Of a stretch of 64,000 bases of DNA, positions 38,424-47,477 are shown piece after piece. The notes under the pieces were generated by a model that had not been told where the DNA came from, ran no database searches, and worked only from the letters and a program-made list of their open reading frames with translations. Origin of the DNA: Bacteroidia bacterium (GTDB lineage Bacteria; Bacteroidota; Bacteroidia; Chitinophagales; JAUHXS01); the NCBI GenBank assembly GCA_030426955.1, contig JAUHXS010000004.1:124001-188000 (forward strand), written 5' to 3'. The position numbers and the translations under genes were made by a program. Position 1 is the stretch's first letter, and each line of letters begins with the position of its first letter.

Positions 38424-39398
38424 ATGAGAAAAGTTGAAATACTTTGTGCTTCCGTTTTGTTATTGGTTGCTTCTTCTTCAAAAGGGCAGAATTTAGTAAA
38501 CGATCCAAGCTTTGAAGCAATTACATGTGGCAACTCAGATCGTGTAGAACTAAATGCTAATGATTACCCTTGGTTTGCCCCAAATACTGGCAGTTCCGAT
38601 ATAAGGTGTGTAAATCCACGAACTGGTAACCAGCACGGTGGCTTTTCAGTAGTTGGTACAAAGTATGAATATTTATCTAGTAAATTGTTAGACACATTAA
38701 AAGCAAGTTGTCGCTATAGAGTAGAATTTTATTTAAAAACTGAAGACCCATCGTTTGATGCCATTGACTCCATAGGAATACATTTTTCAAAAGATTCTAT
38801 TTCAGAGTCATCAAGCCTTAACATAAATGCTCTCCCTCAAATTGCTACTAACGCAGAGGAAGGTATAAACAACTTTAACTATGAACTTTTTAGCGACTCT
38901 TTTGAAGCTAGTGGAGGAGAAGCATATCTGACAATAGGCAACTTCAACAATCCCTCTAATTTGTATACAGAAGGTAATTTAGGATTCAACTATTACTATG
39001 TCGATGACATCTCTCTTGTATTAATCGATTGTGATACCATAACGCCTCCCGATACCTCAGTATCTGATACAACAAACCCATCTGATACAACTTCAAACCC
39101 TACTGACTCTATTTTAAACCAGATCAATAAAGTATATATTCCAAATGCTTTCTCCCCAAACAATGATGGCATAAATGATTTATTAATTGTTCAAGGTGAA
39201 GGAATAAAAAGTTATCAGATAAATATTTTTGACCGGTTTGGCCTAAATGTGTTTTCGTCTAACAACATTAAAGAAAGATTTTCTGGAAAATATAAAGGCA
39301 AAAAATTAACAGCAGGAAGTTATAATTATGATATTATTGTGACTTATATAGATAATACAAGTGAAACGCTCATAGGTAATATAACGCTATTGAGATAA
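38424..39398 (+). CDS. T9SS type B secreted protein
   Basis: A 324-residue exported protein with signal peptide MRKVEILCASVLLLVASSSKG. The body (NLVNDPSFEAITC at the start of the mature chain, then a jelly-roll-like pattern ending YYYVDDISLVLIDC) resembles domains found in Bacteroidota surface proteins and carbohydrate-binding modules. A threonine/aspartate/serine linker with DTTNPSD-like repeats leads to a CHU_C sorting domain from about residue 237 (YIPNAFSPNNDGINDLLIVQ). It is convergent with the next gene, with one base between the stops. Its start is 84 bases after the SET gene, so it need not belong to that operon. Confidence 0.87.
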   Translation: MRKVEILCASVLLLVASSSKGQNLVNDPSFEAITCGNSDRVELNANDYPWFAPNTGSSDIRCVNPRTGNQHGGFSVVGTKYEYLSSKLLDTLKASCRYRVEFYLKTEDPSFDAIDSIGIHFSKDSISESSSLNINALPQIATNAEEGINNFNYELFSDSFEASGGEAYLTIGNFNNPSNLYTEGNLGFNYYYVDDISLVLIDCDTITPPDTSVSDTTNPSDTTSNPTDSILNQINKVYIPNAFSPNNDGINDLLIVQGEGIKSYQINIFDRFGLNVFSSNNIKERFSGKYKGKKLTAGSYNYDIIVTYIDNTSETLIGNITLLR

Positions 39399-39399
39399 T

Positions 39400-42174
39400 C
39401 TATTTTAAAATTGTTATTGTCCCACTTTTACTTAAAACCTCTTCCTCATAATCTTCTCCTATGAATGAATAAGTGTAAGTGCCCATTCTTGCAAAGCGAT
39501 TATTAATTTTTCCTTCCCATTTATTATTCTGTTCATTCAGAATATACATTCTCCTCCCCACTCTACTGTAGATAGTTAATTCCCAATACTTAAACCCTGA
39601 CGCAATAATTCGAAATTCATCCTGTAATCCATCGCTATTGGGCGAAAAGGCATTTGGAATAAAAAGCTCTGTACCAACCTGAACAAAAACAGAATCTTCA
39701 AAAGTACAATTGCTTACTGTATCTGTTATAACTACCTTATACCATTGACTTTCATCTATATCTACAAATGGATTGGGACAATTAGAACAACTTAAGCCTT
39801 CCACATCTATCCATTGATATAAATGTCCCCCTTCAATATTTATGCCAATAATTTGACCATTTTCTACAAATAATGTATCTCCTCCACTGATGTAAGCAGA
39901 ACTGGCTGCTATTACAATCTCCTTTTCGAATGTATCTGATGCACAAGACCTGTTGGCGTTGACAATTAGTTTTACTTGATAGTTTCCAGGCTCATTATAA
40001 ACATGATGAACACTATCCACTTCTGTAGAGGTCATACCATCTCCAAAGTCCCATAAATAATCCCCTTTATAAAAAGAACAGTCACCCGCATTAAGATAAT
40101 TTGTATTATCATGTAATGTTATCTGAGATGCCATACAAGCACTACTATCTATCTCAAAATCTGCTACTACAGAGTCACGATATATGACATTTAGAGGGAC
40201 AAAATTCTGCATACCCTTATATAGAGTATTAGTCTGTCCCATATCAACACCTACTGGTTGAAAGTCACATCCAATTCCATATATATTTGGATTATTAATA
40301 ACTGAAAAAGTATCTGTTGCATTTGCCTTGATATAAATCTTTCCATCAGCTGCTAGCTCAATAGTGGTATATCCTTTGTTATTAAAACCAGCACCATTAT
40401 GTATCAGCCTTGTCTTTGTCATATCTAATTCTTTTATGCTAGCCTGGTAAAGCTTGTTGCTATCGCCACTGTAATAGATGATAGCATTATCAGGCGAAAA
40501 TTCTATATCCCAGGTGGTACCTGTAGGAGCAAATATTACTTTCGGATTTGATAACTGTCCTGTATTTAAGTCAAAATCAAATATCCGGATTCTTGTAGGT
40601 ACATTATTCGCCTTATAACCACACCAAGTATTCTCCGCTATTGCAAAAAGTGAACCATCACGAGAAAAAGCACTGCATCCAAAAGTATTACAAATCTCAA
40701 AATTATCTACTCTTGGAAATGAACTCTCAACAGGTAAAGCAATACCTGATTCTGTTATCAAGTAAGCATAAAAATTATCGTAGCAAGCCGGAATCACGTA
40801 CCAATAGGATGCGTTACTGGAACAAGTTCTCAGTTGCCGAGTTACACCTGACTGACTTTCATGCATCACTCTATAGAAAGGAGCTTCTGAACATGGTCCT
40901 GTAAAAACAGGTGTATTTTTAGAAGTTGGAAGTACCCCACCTAACCCATTATCCAATGTCATATCTACCACAGCATAGTGATATCCCTGTGTAGAAGGCG
41001 AACCAGCATTAGTAAACCCACTATTGGTAAAAATATAGTACCGATCCTCATTTCCGGGCATGGGAATAATCAAACAACCTTGAGAAGAAGATGTAATTGG
41101 ATTTCCCTTTAAGGAATCCCCATTAAGCATTACTTGATGATTCCTATTATAAACTTTAATCCCATTAGTATAAAAAAGTAATTCCCCTGTTAAATGATCT
41201 GACATTGAAGCTACTGCTTCATAAGATATCATTGGTGAAACGTTATTGGATATATTTAAACTACCTGATGTAAAATCAAACACAGAACCCTCCCCAATTA
41301 CCCATTGATCATTCGACCTAGAAGAAATTAGATCGTTAGGGCAAACCTCAATAACCCGATCCCTTCTGTAAATACAACCTGTTGACTCATCTTTACCAAT
41401 CAATGTAACGTTTCTTTGCCCAGGATATTCAAAGGTATAGTTTACCCTTTCTCCAACAAGCTCTACTTCACCTCCTGAATCTATATTTTGAATATACCAG
41501 GTATATTCATCAGCAGTGCCTTCAGCGGAAAGGCTATATTCATTACACGGACAACTTTCTTCTGCAATGATGCCTTCTACCAGTCCAGTATCTGTAGAGA
41601 TCTCTATGATATCTGTAGCACTTGCGTTACAACCTCTTACATTTAACTCTAAAGTAACCTTATGTCGCCCAGGATAAGTGTAATCGTGCTCTGCTTCAAA
41701 TCCATTATACAGTGAACCGTCTCCAAAATTCCACACATACAAATCATCAGGGATCATAACATCAGGGGGGGTTATTGTACTCGTATTTTCAAAGGCTACC
41801 CCATACCCCTTGTCTGTTATACAATTAGAATTGTGTGTATAATTAAAATCAACTTCAGGATCAACAATACAAAAACCATATCGCGCAGTGTCTGTCTGTC
41901 CTCCTGATTTGGCAATTAACATAAAAGTATAGCAACCACTATCACTATAGGTATATTCTTTTTCCTCTAATTCTTGTTCATCAAAAGACTCCACAACACC
42001 ATCACCATAGTGGACTTCAAAATCATCACCGACCGCTCCTTCAATCCAAAAGTTAATTGTTTTATAGCACGTAAATGAATCTGTATTATCTATGACAGCA
42101 TCAACTCCTTGTCCCAATACCCCTAGGGAAAATGAACATAACACAAGAATTGTTATTATATGGTTTTGAATCAT
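39400..42174 (-). CDS. T9SS type B protein with PKD domains and a propeller-like domain
   Basis: A 924-residue secreted protein with signal peptide MIQNHIITILVLCSFSLGVLG. Three PKD-like domains occupy about residues 25-275, one with YVWNFGDGSLYNGFEAEHDY. Residues about 285-640 form a propeller-like region whose opening (NDQWVIGEGSVFDF, then LTGELLFYTNGIKVYNR) is shared with the protein at 59914-62499. Another PKD (YLWDFGDGMTSTEVDSVHHV) and an Ig-like domain precede a CHU_C sorting domain from about residue 838 (FIPNAFSPNSDGLQDEFRII). The domains are binding or structural; no catalytic motif is seen. Confidence 0.9.
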   Translation of the reverse strand: MIQNHIITILVLCSFSLGVLGQGVDAVIDNTDSFTCYKTINFWIEGAVGDDFEVHYGDGVVESFDEQELEEKEYTYSDSGCYTFMLIAKSGGQTDTARYGFCIVDPEVDFNYTHNSNCITDKGYGVAFENTSTITPPDVMIPDDLYVWNFGDGSLYNGFEAEHDYTYPGRHKVTLELNVRGCNASATDIIEISTDTGLVEGIIAEESCPCNEYSLSAEGTADEYTWYIQNIDSGGEVELVGERVNYTFEYPGQRNVTLIGKDESTGCIYRRDRVIEVCPNDLISSRSNDQWVIGEGSVFDFTSGSLNISNNVSPMISYEAVASMSDHLTGELLFYTNGIKVYNRNHQVMLNGDSLKGNPITSSSQGCLIIPMPGNEDRYYIFTNSGFTNAGSPSTQGYHYAVVDMTLDNGLGGVLPTSKNTPVFTGPCSEAPFYRVMHESQSGVTRQLRTCSSNASYWYVIPACYDNFYAYLITESGIALPVESSFPRVDNFEICNTFGCSAFSRDGSLFAIAENTWCGYKANNVPTRIRIFDFDLNTGQLSNPKVIFAPTGTTWDIEFSPDNAIIYYSGDSNKLYQASIKELDMTKTRLIHNGAGFNNKGYTTIELAADGKIYIKANATDTFSVINNPNIYGIGCDFQPVGVDMGQTNTLYKGMQNFVPLNVIYRDSVVADFEIDSSACMASQITLHDNTNYLNAGDCSFYKGDYLWDFGDGMTSTEVDSVHHVYNEPGNYQVKLIVNANRSCASDTFEKEIVIAASSAYISGGDTLFVENGQIIGINIEGGHLYQWIDVEGLSCSNCPNPFVDIDESQWYKVVITDTVSNCTFEDSVFVQVGTELFIPNAFSPNSDGLQDEFRIIASGFKYWELTIYSRVGRRMYILNEQNNKWEGKINNRFARMGTYTYSFIGEDYEEEVLSKSGTITILK

Positions 42175-42486
42175 TCATAATTTTACAAACTGATATCCAT
42201 TATAAATAAACCATTTTAATAAATAATCATATAGCGAATCAAACAACAAATATTCTAACTATTTGAATTTCAATTAATTTAAATAGTTAAAACTAGGCTC
42301 TTGAAAATAAACATGATTTAAAATCAGTATCTAATAGAAAAGCAATAATTTCAACTATTTGATAACCAAAATATTAAATCCATTTTATTATGCCTTGAAG
42401 TGTAATTTTTTATCCAAAAAAACTACACTTATTATTACTTTATCCTCAAAATGAACGATATTGTGTTTTATATTATGCAAACTGGT

Positions 42487-45400
42487 ATGTACAAGAAAAG
42501 CTATCTTTTAATTATTTCACTGATTCTCATTTTATTCGGATTCACTCATGCATCATCTCCAATTAATACAAGTAAAAGAAATTGGACAGTAAAAAAACTA
42601 TACAATGATGCTTTTATTGAAAACTTGGGGCAGTTCAAGCAAGAAGATTTTTTAAGCTCTGAAGAGATTCTCTATGTAACCAAACAAGATGGCTATCAAA
42701 TTATATTTACGCCTAGTGGTTTTAGCTATGTGTTTAGTGAAATAAATGAGGAACGGCAAGCATACTTGCTAAAAGAGTTCCAGGAAGAGCAAGAAGAAAA
42801 AAAATACATCAGCTCCCTTCCGATTCAAGAACAAAAGATGTTGCGGGAAAGGGAATTTTTAAAAGAACGCGAACTAAAGGCCATTAATATTTATGATAAA
42901 AAAAACATTAATATTATATGGAACAATGCATCTCCCAACGCAACGATTCAGGCAGAGCATCAGGATGGCGTATCTTATAACTATTCTGCTTCCACTTATG
43001 CAAGCAGCAAAAGTGTTGTAGGTAATCCTGTAAACATTAAAGCAAAAGGATATAAACAACTAACTTACCAAAACCTATACCCCAATATAGATATCTTGTT
43101 TTCGTTCCATCCCAATGGAGGTATTAAATACGATATCATCGTTCACCCTGGAGGTAATATCAATGATATTAGTATGGTATACGATGAAGCTACTAACATC
43201 GAAATAGCTGAGGGTAATCTATTATTTGGCAAAGGTATGCTTAATATGCAAGACCAAGCCCCAGAAACTTATCAAAATACTTCATCTGGCAAAGTAATGA
43301 TTCCTTCAAACTTTATTGTAAATGGGAATATGGTAAAATTTGACATTGGTACTTATAACTCCAATTTAGACCTTATCATTGATCCATGGCAAAGCCCTAC
43401 TAATTTTTCAGGTGCAAATAACTTGGGGCTACATATTAAAGCAGATAATGCTGGTAATGTTTACGTATATGGAGGAGGAAGCAACGGTGTCAACATTGAG
43501 GTTAGAAAGTTCACTCCTACAGGAGCTTTGGATTGGGTATACACACCAACTTGGGGCAATGCAGGAGGCTATGACTGGTTTGGGTCTCTAGAAGTAAATA
43601 AAAGCGCAGGGGTTTGTTATATCTCTACAGGATATAGTAAAATTCAGAGGGTTTTTGCTAACGGCACTATGGATTGGGAAAGGCAATACGGTATCGCTGA
43701 CTTCATAGAGCCATGGTCACTCACATACGACTGTAGAAGTGAAAGGATGTTGCTAGGTGGCACAGGCAATGGGATATCACAAGGTGCTATTGCAACTATT
43801 GACACCTTAAATGGAAATATTATTGAAACAGGTAACCTTTCATTTGCTGGCGAAATTAGAGCATTAGCCCCTTCTCCATTAGGAGGATTCTTCGTCTTAG
43901 GCTTAAATAATCTTGGACATATGTGTCCCGACTTACGTGAATACTATTCTTTGAATCATACGCACCAATTTGACTACTGGGGACCTGTTTTTGATAGGGT
44001 AACAACTCCTGGTACAAATAGTGGCATTGCTGGCGATACTTCTTACATATATGCCTCAAATGGCGATTCCATTACACAATGGGATATAAAAAATGGCACT
44101 TTCGTAAAAGCAATAAAGATTCCTGGTGGTGTTAGAGAAGAAAGTAGCGGACTCTTAGTAGATGATTGCGGCAATGTTTATGCTGGATCAAATCTTGGAG
44201 TTTTTAAATATGACAATACATTAACATTTATTGATTCTGTCTCTTTCGAAAATGGTGTTCACGACATTGATTTCGGTCAAGGAGGAGAGATTGTAGCGAC
44301 TGGTGTTGGATATGCGGCTTCTGTTGACTTAGCGAGCTGTGGTGCCTATACCTTTTGTTTTATAGACTCTTGTGATCCTATCCCATCTGGTGGATCAGAT
44401 ACAACAATTTGTGCAGGAGATACCCTTGAGCTACGTGCATCTGATGGAACCATTCAATTGTTAACTTTTTATAGTTGGGCCCCCGCAACGAATATAGATA
44501 GTCCAAACGCTCAATCAGTCAAAGTATATCCTACAACGACAACTACCTACATTGCTACAGTAACAACTTTTCCATTCTCAGTAACTAGAGATACTTTTAA
44601 AATTGAAGTGCAAAACCCACCAAGTATTTTCCCTCCAACGCCAAGAATATGTCCAGGAGATACTGTTGAGCTAACTGCAAGTGATAGCATGATTTCCTGG
44701 CGTCCTGATTACAATCTCTCTGCCGATACGGGAAATGTTGTCAAAGCATTCCCAGATTCTACGACTACTTATTTCGCATTTGCAGGGGATGACTCTACAT
44801 GTGCAGCCTCCGTAAAGGTAGTTACAGGGTTAATATTTACTCCCGTTGGCGCAAATATATGTGCTGGCGATACCGTTACACTTAATGCTATTGGAGCTGA
44901 CTCGATAATATGGACTCCAAACTACAATCTAGTGAATGATACAGGTGTTTCAGTAGAAGCTTTCCCTGATACAACCATTATTTATACTGCTTCCAAAATT
45001 GGTGATTCAACCTGTTCTGGTAATATTACAGTAACAGTTTTAGATACACTAATTGCAACGCCAGCAATCGATACTATTTGCAAGAATGATAGCATTACCA
45101 TTACGGTAAGTGGTTTTTCGAATTTGGTTTGGCAACCCAATTACAACCTAAGCAGTAGCTTTGGATCTGTCGTAGAAGCATTTCCAGATACCACTATTAC
45201 TTATCGCATAGAGTATTTATCGAACTCTAACTGTAATACAAACGTAACAATCCATGTAGATTCATTAGTTGCAATAGCAAGTAAAGATCAAATATGTGAG
45301 GGAGATACCGTTTTATTAACGACAAACGGGTTTATTGATAGTTTAATATGGTCACCTAACCTAAATTTAAGCTCTAATATTGGTGACTCAATTTCAGCGA

Positions 45401-46857
45401 TACCCAACAATACGATTACTTACACTGTTGCTGAACAAAATAATAGTAGCTGTAATAGTTCTGTTGCCATAACTGTTGTTAATCTAGTAAATAGTACAAT
45501 TTGTATAGGTGATACAATTACTTTAAGCCCAATAGGTTTAGATACTGTCATTTGGACACCAAACTATAACTTAACATCTGACACAGGTGTCTCAGTAGAT
45601 GCATTCCCAGATACCTCTACAATATATATAGCTAGTAGAGTTTCTGACTCTTTATGTTCTGGTTATGTATCAGTAACGGTTGTGGATACTTTGCTTACAA
45701 ACCCTATTAGTGATTCTATTTGTAAAGGAGATAGCCTTAGCTTATCTGCAATTGGATTTACAGACTTAATCTGGACACCTAGTAGTAGCCTTAACACTAA
45801 TGTAGGTCAGACCGTGGTTGCTTTTCCTGATACAACAACAACATATCATGTCATCTATCAACCCAATTCAAACTGTGATGCACATATTGCTATTCAAGTA
45901 GACTCCATAATAGTTACTGCCAGCGAACAACAAATATGCTTTGGCGACACCATCCTTTTAACTACCAATGGCATTTTTGATAATCTATTGTGGTCTCCAA
46001 ATCACAACCTAAATTCAATCTTAGGAGATTCTATTTATGCACGACCAGACACTTCTATCATTTATACTGTTATTGACTCCAATAATCTAAGTTGCCATAA
46101 TGCTATAGAAATACTTGTAACACATATCATAACAGATCCATCTAATGTTACCATATGTCTTGGCGACACAACTGCCTTAAGTGCATCTGGCGCCGATAGC
46201 CTGACTTGGTCTCCCAATAATAATTTAAATATTGATACAGGCATAAGTATTAATGCCTTCCCTACAGCAACTACTACTTATACTGTTGCCACTTCAATTG
46301 GAGGCAAAATATGTAGTGCGGAAGTAACGGTAAATGTAAATGATCTGCCAGATGTAGACTATTTGGTTCTGCCTGACTCTTGTATTTCATATAGAGTTCT
46401 CTTTTCCGAAGAGACAGACTTAATTCAAGGATGCGTTTGGGATTTTGGGGATGGCACAACTTCCACTATATGTGATCCTGACAAACAATATGCTAATGGT
46501 GGAGACTATACGGTACGACTTACCATAACAGATACAAACGGATGTACTGATTTCGAGGAAAAGATTATTTCACTGACTGAAAAAGATGCTTGTATTGCTA
46601 TACCTAGTGCTTTTTCCCCTACTGGAATAAATAACGTATTCAAGCCTGTCATATTCAGTGTAAAAGAATTACAATACTTCCGAGTATTTAATCGATGGGG
46701 AGAATTGCTGTTTGAAACCAATGATAATTCTGTTGGTTGGGATGGAACTTACCAAGGAATAGAACAGCCTGTTGGTATTTACATTTATGAAATCAGTGGT
46801 ACTGATTATAGCAATGAAGAGATTCTTTTGAAAGGAGGATTTACTTTAATAAGATAA
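42487..46857 (+). CDS. Large T9SS type B protein with DUF7948 and nine tandem Ig-like repeats
   Basis: A secreted protein of about 1456 residues. I prefer the ATG giving MYKKSYLLIISLILILFGF as signal peptide; an ATG at 42451 would add 12 residues. A DUF7948-type domain (ENLGQF, YQIIFTPSGFSYVFSE) with an E/K-rich helical insertion is followed by a propeller-like region to about residue 640. Nine Ig-like domains of about 72 residues follow, each with an ICxGDTxxL start and WxPNxNL core. Then come a PKD domain (CVWDFGDGTTSTICDPD) and a CHU_C sorting domain (AIPSAFSPTGINNVFKPVIF). The Ig array probably acts as a stalk. The gene tail is duplicated in broken form downstream. Confidence 0.9.
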   Translation: MYKKSYLLIISLILILFGFTHASSPINTSKRNWTVKKLYNDAFIENLGQFKQEDFLSSEEILYVTKQDGYQIIFTPSGFSYVFSEINEERQAYLLKEFQEEQEEKKYISSLPIQEQKMLREREFLKERELKAINIYDKKNINIIWNNASPNATIQAEHQDGVSYNYSASTYASSKSVVGNPVNIKAKGYKQLTYQNLYPNIDILFSFHPNGGIKYDIIVHPGGNINDISMVYDEATNIEIAEGNLLFGKGMLNMQDQAPETYQNTSSGKVMIPSNFIVNGNMVKFDIGTYNSNLDLIIDPWQSPTNFSGANNLGLHIKADNAGNVYVYGGGSNGVNIEVRKFTPTGALDWVYTPTWGNAGGYDWFGSLEVNKSAGVCYISTGYSKIQRVFANGTMDWERQYGIADFIEPWSLTYDCRSERMLLGGTGNGISQGAIATIDTLNGNIIETGNLSFAGEIRALAPSPLGGFFVLGLNNLGHMCPDLREYYSLNHTHQFDYWGPVFDRVTTPGTNSGIAGDTSYIYASNGDSITQWDIKNGTFVKAIKIPGGVREESSGLLVDDCGNVYAGSNLGVFKYDNTLTFIDSVSFENGVHDIDFGQGGEIVATGVGYAASVDLASCGAYTFCFIDSCDPIPSGGSDTTICAGDTLELRASDGTIQLLTFYSWAPATNIDSPNAQSVKVYPTTTTTYIATVTTFPFSVTRDTFKIEVQNPPSIFPPTPRICPGDTVELTASDSMISWRPDYNLSADTGNVVKAFPDSTTTYFAFAGDDSTCAASVKVVTGLIFTPVGANICAGDTVTLNAIGADSIIWTPNYNLVNDTGVSVEAFPDTTIIYTASKIGDSTCSGNITVTVLDTLIATPAIDTICKNDSITITVSGFSNLVWQPNYNLSSSFGSVVEAFPDTTITYRIEYLSNSNCNTNVTIHVDSLVAIASKDQICEGDTVLLTTNGFIDSLIWSPNLNLSSNIGDSISAIPNNTITYTVAEQNNSSCNSSVAITVVNLVNSTICIGDTITLSPIGLDTVIWTPNYNLTSDTGVSVDAFPDTSTIYIASRVSDSLCSGYVSVTVVDTLLTNPISDSICKGDSLSLSAIGFTDLIWTPSSSLNTNVGQTVVAFPDTTTTYHVIYQPNSNCDAHIAIQVDSIIVTASEQQICFGDTILLTTNGIFDNLLWSPNHNLNSILGDSIYARPDTSIIYTVIDSNNLSCHNAIEILVTHIITDPSNVTICLGDTTALSASGADSLTWSPNNNLNIDTGISINAFPTATTTYTVATSIGGKICSAEVTVNVNDLPDVDYLVLPDSCISYRVLFSEETDLIQGCVWDFGDGTTSTICDPDKQYANGGDYTVRLTITDTNGCTDFEEKIISLTEKDACIAIPSAFSPTGINNVFKPVIFSVKELQYFRVFNRWGELLFETNDNSVGWDGTYQGIEQPVGIYIYEISGTDYSNEEILLKGGFTLIR
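44647..46360 (+). repeat. Tandem Ig-like coding repeats with a three-domain higher-order unit
   Basis: Eight consecutive repeats can be aligned on their Ile-Cys codons at 44647, 44857, 45076, 45292, 45499, 45718, 45934 and 46153 (a ninth, divergent, repeat lies before them). Repeats at 44857, 45076 and 45292 match those at 45499, 45718 and 45934 best, each pair exactly 642 bases apart, and the repeat at 46153 again looks like the first type. This indicates duplication of a three-domain block. Confidence 0.85.
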
Positions 46858-46878
46858 CTTATTAAAGTTCTTCAAAAG

Positions 46879-47103
46879 CTAGCCTTGAAATCCATTACTT
46901 TTATGAGCTCCATCACAGAAAGGTTTATTATTACTAGCTCCGCATCTACATAAAGCAACTGCCGTGCCTAGAGATAAAATTTCATTGCCACTTTTATCTG
47001 TAATTTGAAAAGAACCTTTCACTAGAAATGGTCCGTTTTCAGTTGCATTAATTTCTGTTTGATCTATGCTTATACTCTTTTCTTTTTTTATAGATAACGC
47101 TGA
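46879..47103 (-). pseudogene. C-terminal fragment of a CDGSH iron-sulfur protein
   Basis: The minus strand encodes about 74 residues nearly the same as the C-terminal part of the CDGSH protein at 48921-49334; from LSIKKE to the end I count 11 differences in 72 positions. The motif CRCGASNNKPFCDGAH is intact and the frame is open, but there is no start codon and the N-terminal 4Fe-4S half is missing. It adjoins a T9SS tail fragment at 47102. It is a partial duplicate, not a functional gene. Confidence 0.88.
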
Positions 47104-47227
47104 TGGATGGGATGAAACCTATCAATGAGTAGAGCAACCTGTTGAAATCTACATTTATGAAATCAGTGGCACAGATTATAGTAATGAAGATATTACCTTG
47201 AAAGGAGGATTTACGCTGATTAGATAG
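47102..47227 (+). pseudogene. Orphan CHU_C tail fragment with internal stop
   Basis: These 42 codons repeat the last residues of the type B protein ending at 46857 (YIYEISGTDYSNEDITLKGG and on to TLIR), but a TGA replaces the GGA glycine codon at 47126 and nothing precedes the fragment that could be its coding body. It is a relic of a former T9SS gene. The remainder of the gap, 47228-47477, shows no gene. Confidence 0.85.
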
Positions 47228-47477
47228 TATAAGGCTCATTTACCTTCATAATAATTGCATTCTGCATATTTCTTTAGAAATTGAGTTTATCACATATAAG
47301 AAAAACCCTACAAAGCATAATAAGTTATCTAAAATCATTCTAAAGCCTTAAAATGCCTAGCTAGAAAGCGAATTTAACAAAGGGATTTACTTGTGTTATA
47401 ATTTTACATCGGATACCTTCGTGGATATAATTATACATGGATACACTAAGTTGTATCAAAAATAAATGCCTCTAATT

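Noticed and set aside
44647-46360. Regular repeat spacing that could suggest a CRISPR array
   Set aside because: The units are about 210-220 bases, diverged, and in frame within an Ig-domain protein; there are no short identical repeats or cas genes.
47048-47239. Minus-strand open frame across the CDGSH/CHU_C fragment junction
   Set aside because: It is in a different frame from both fragments and arises from their fusion; it has no independent support.
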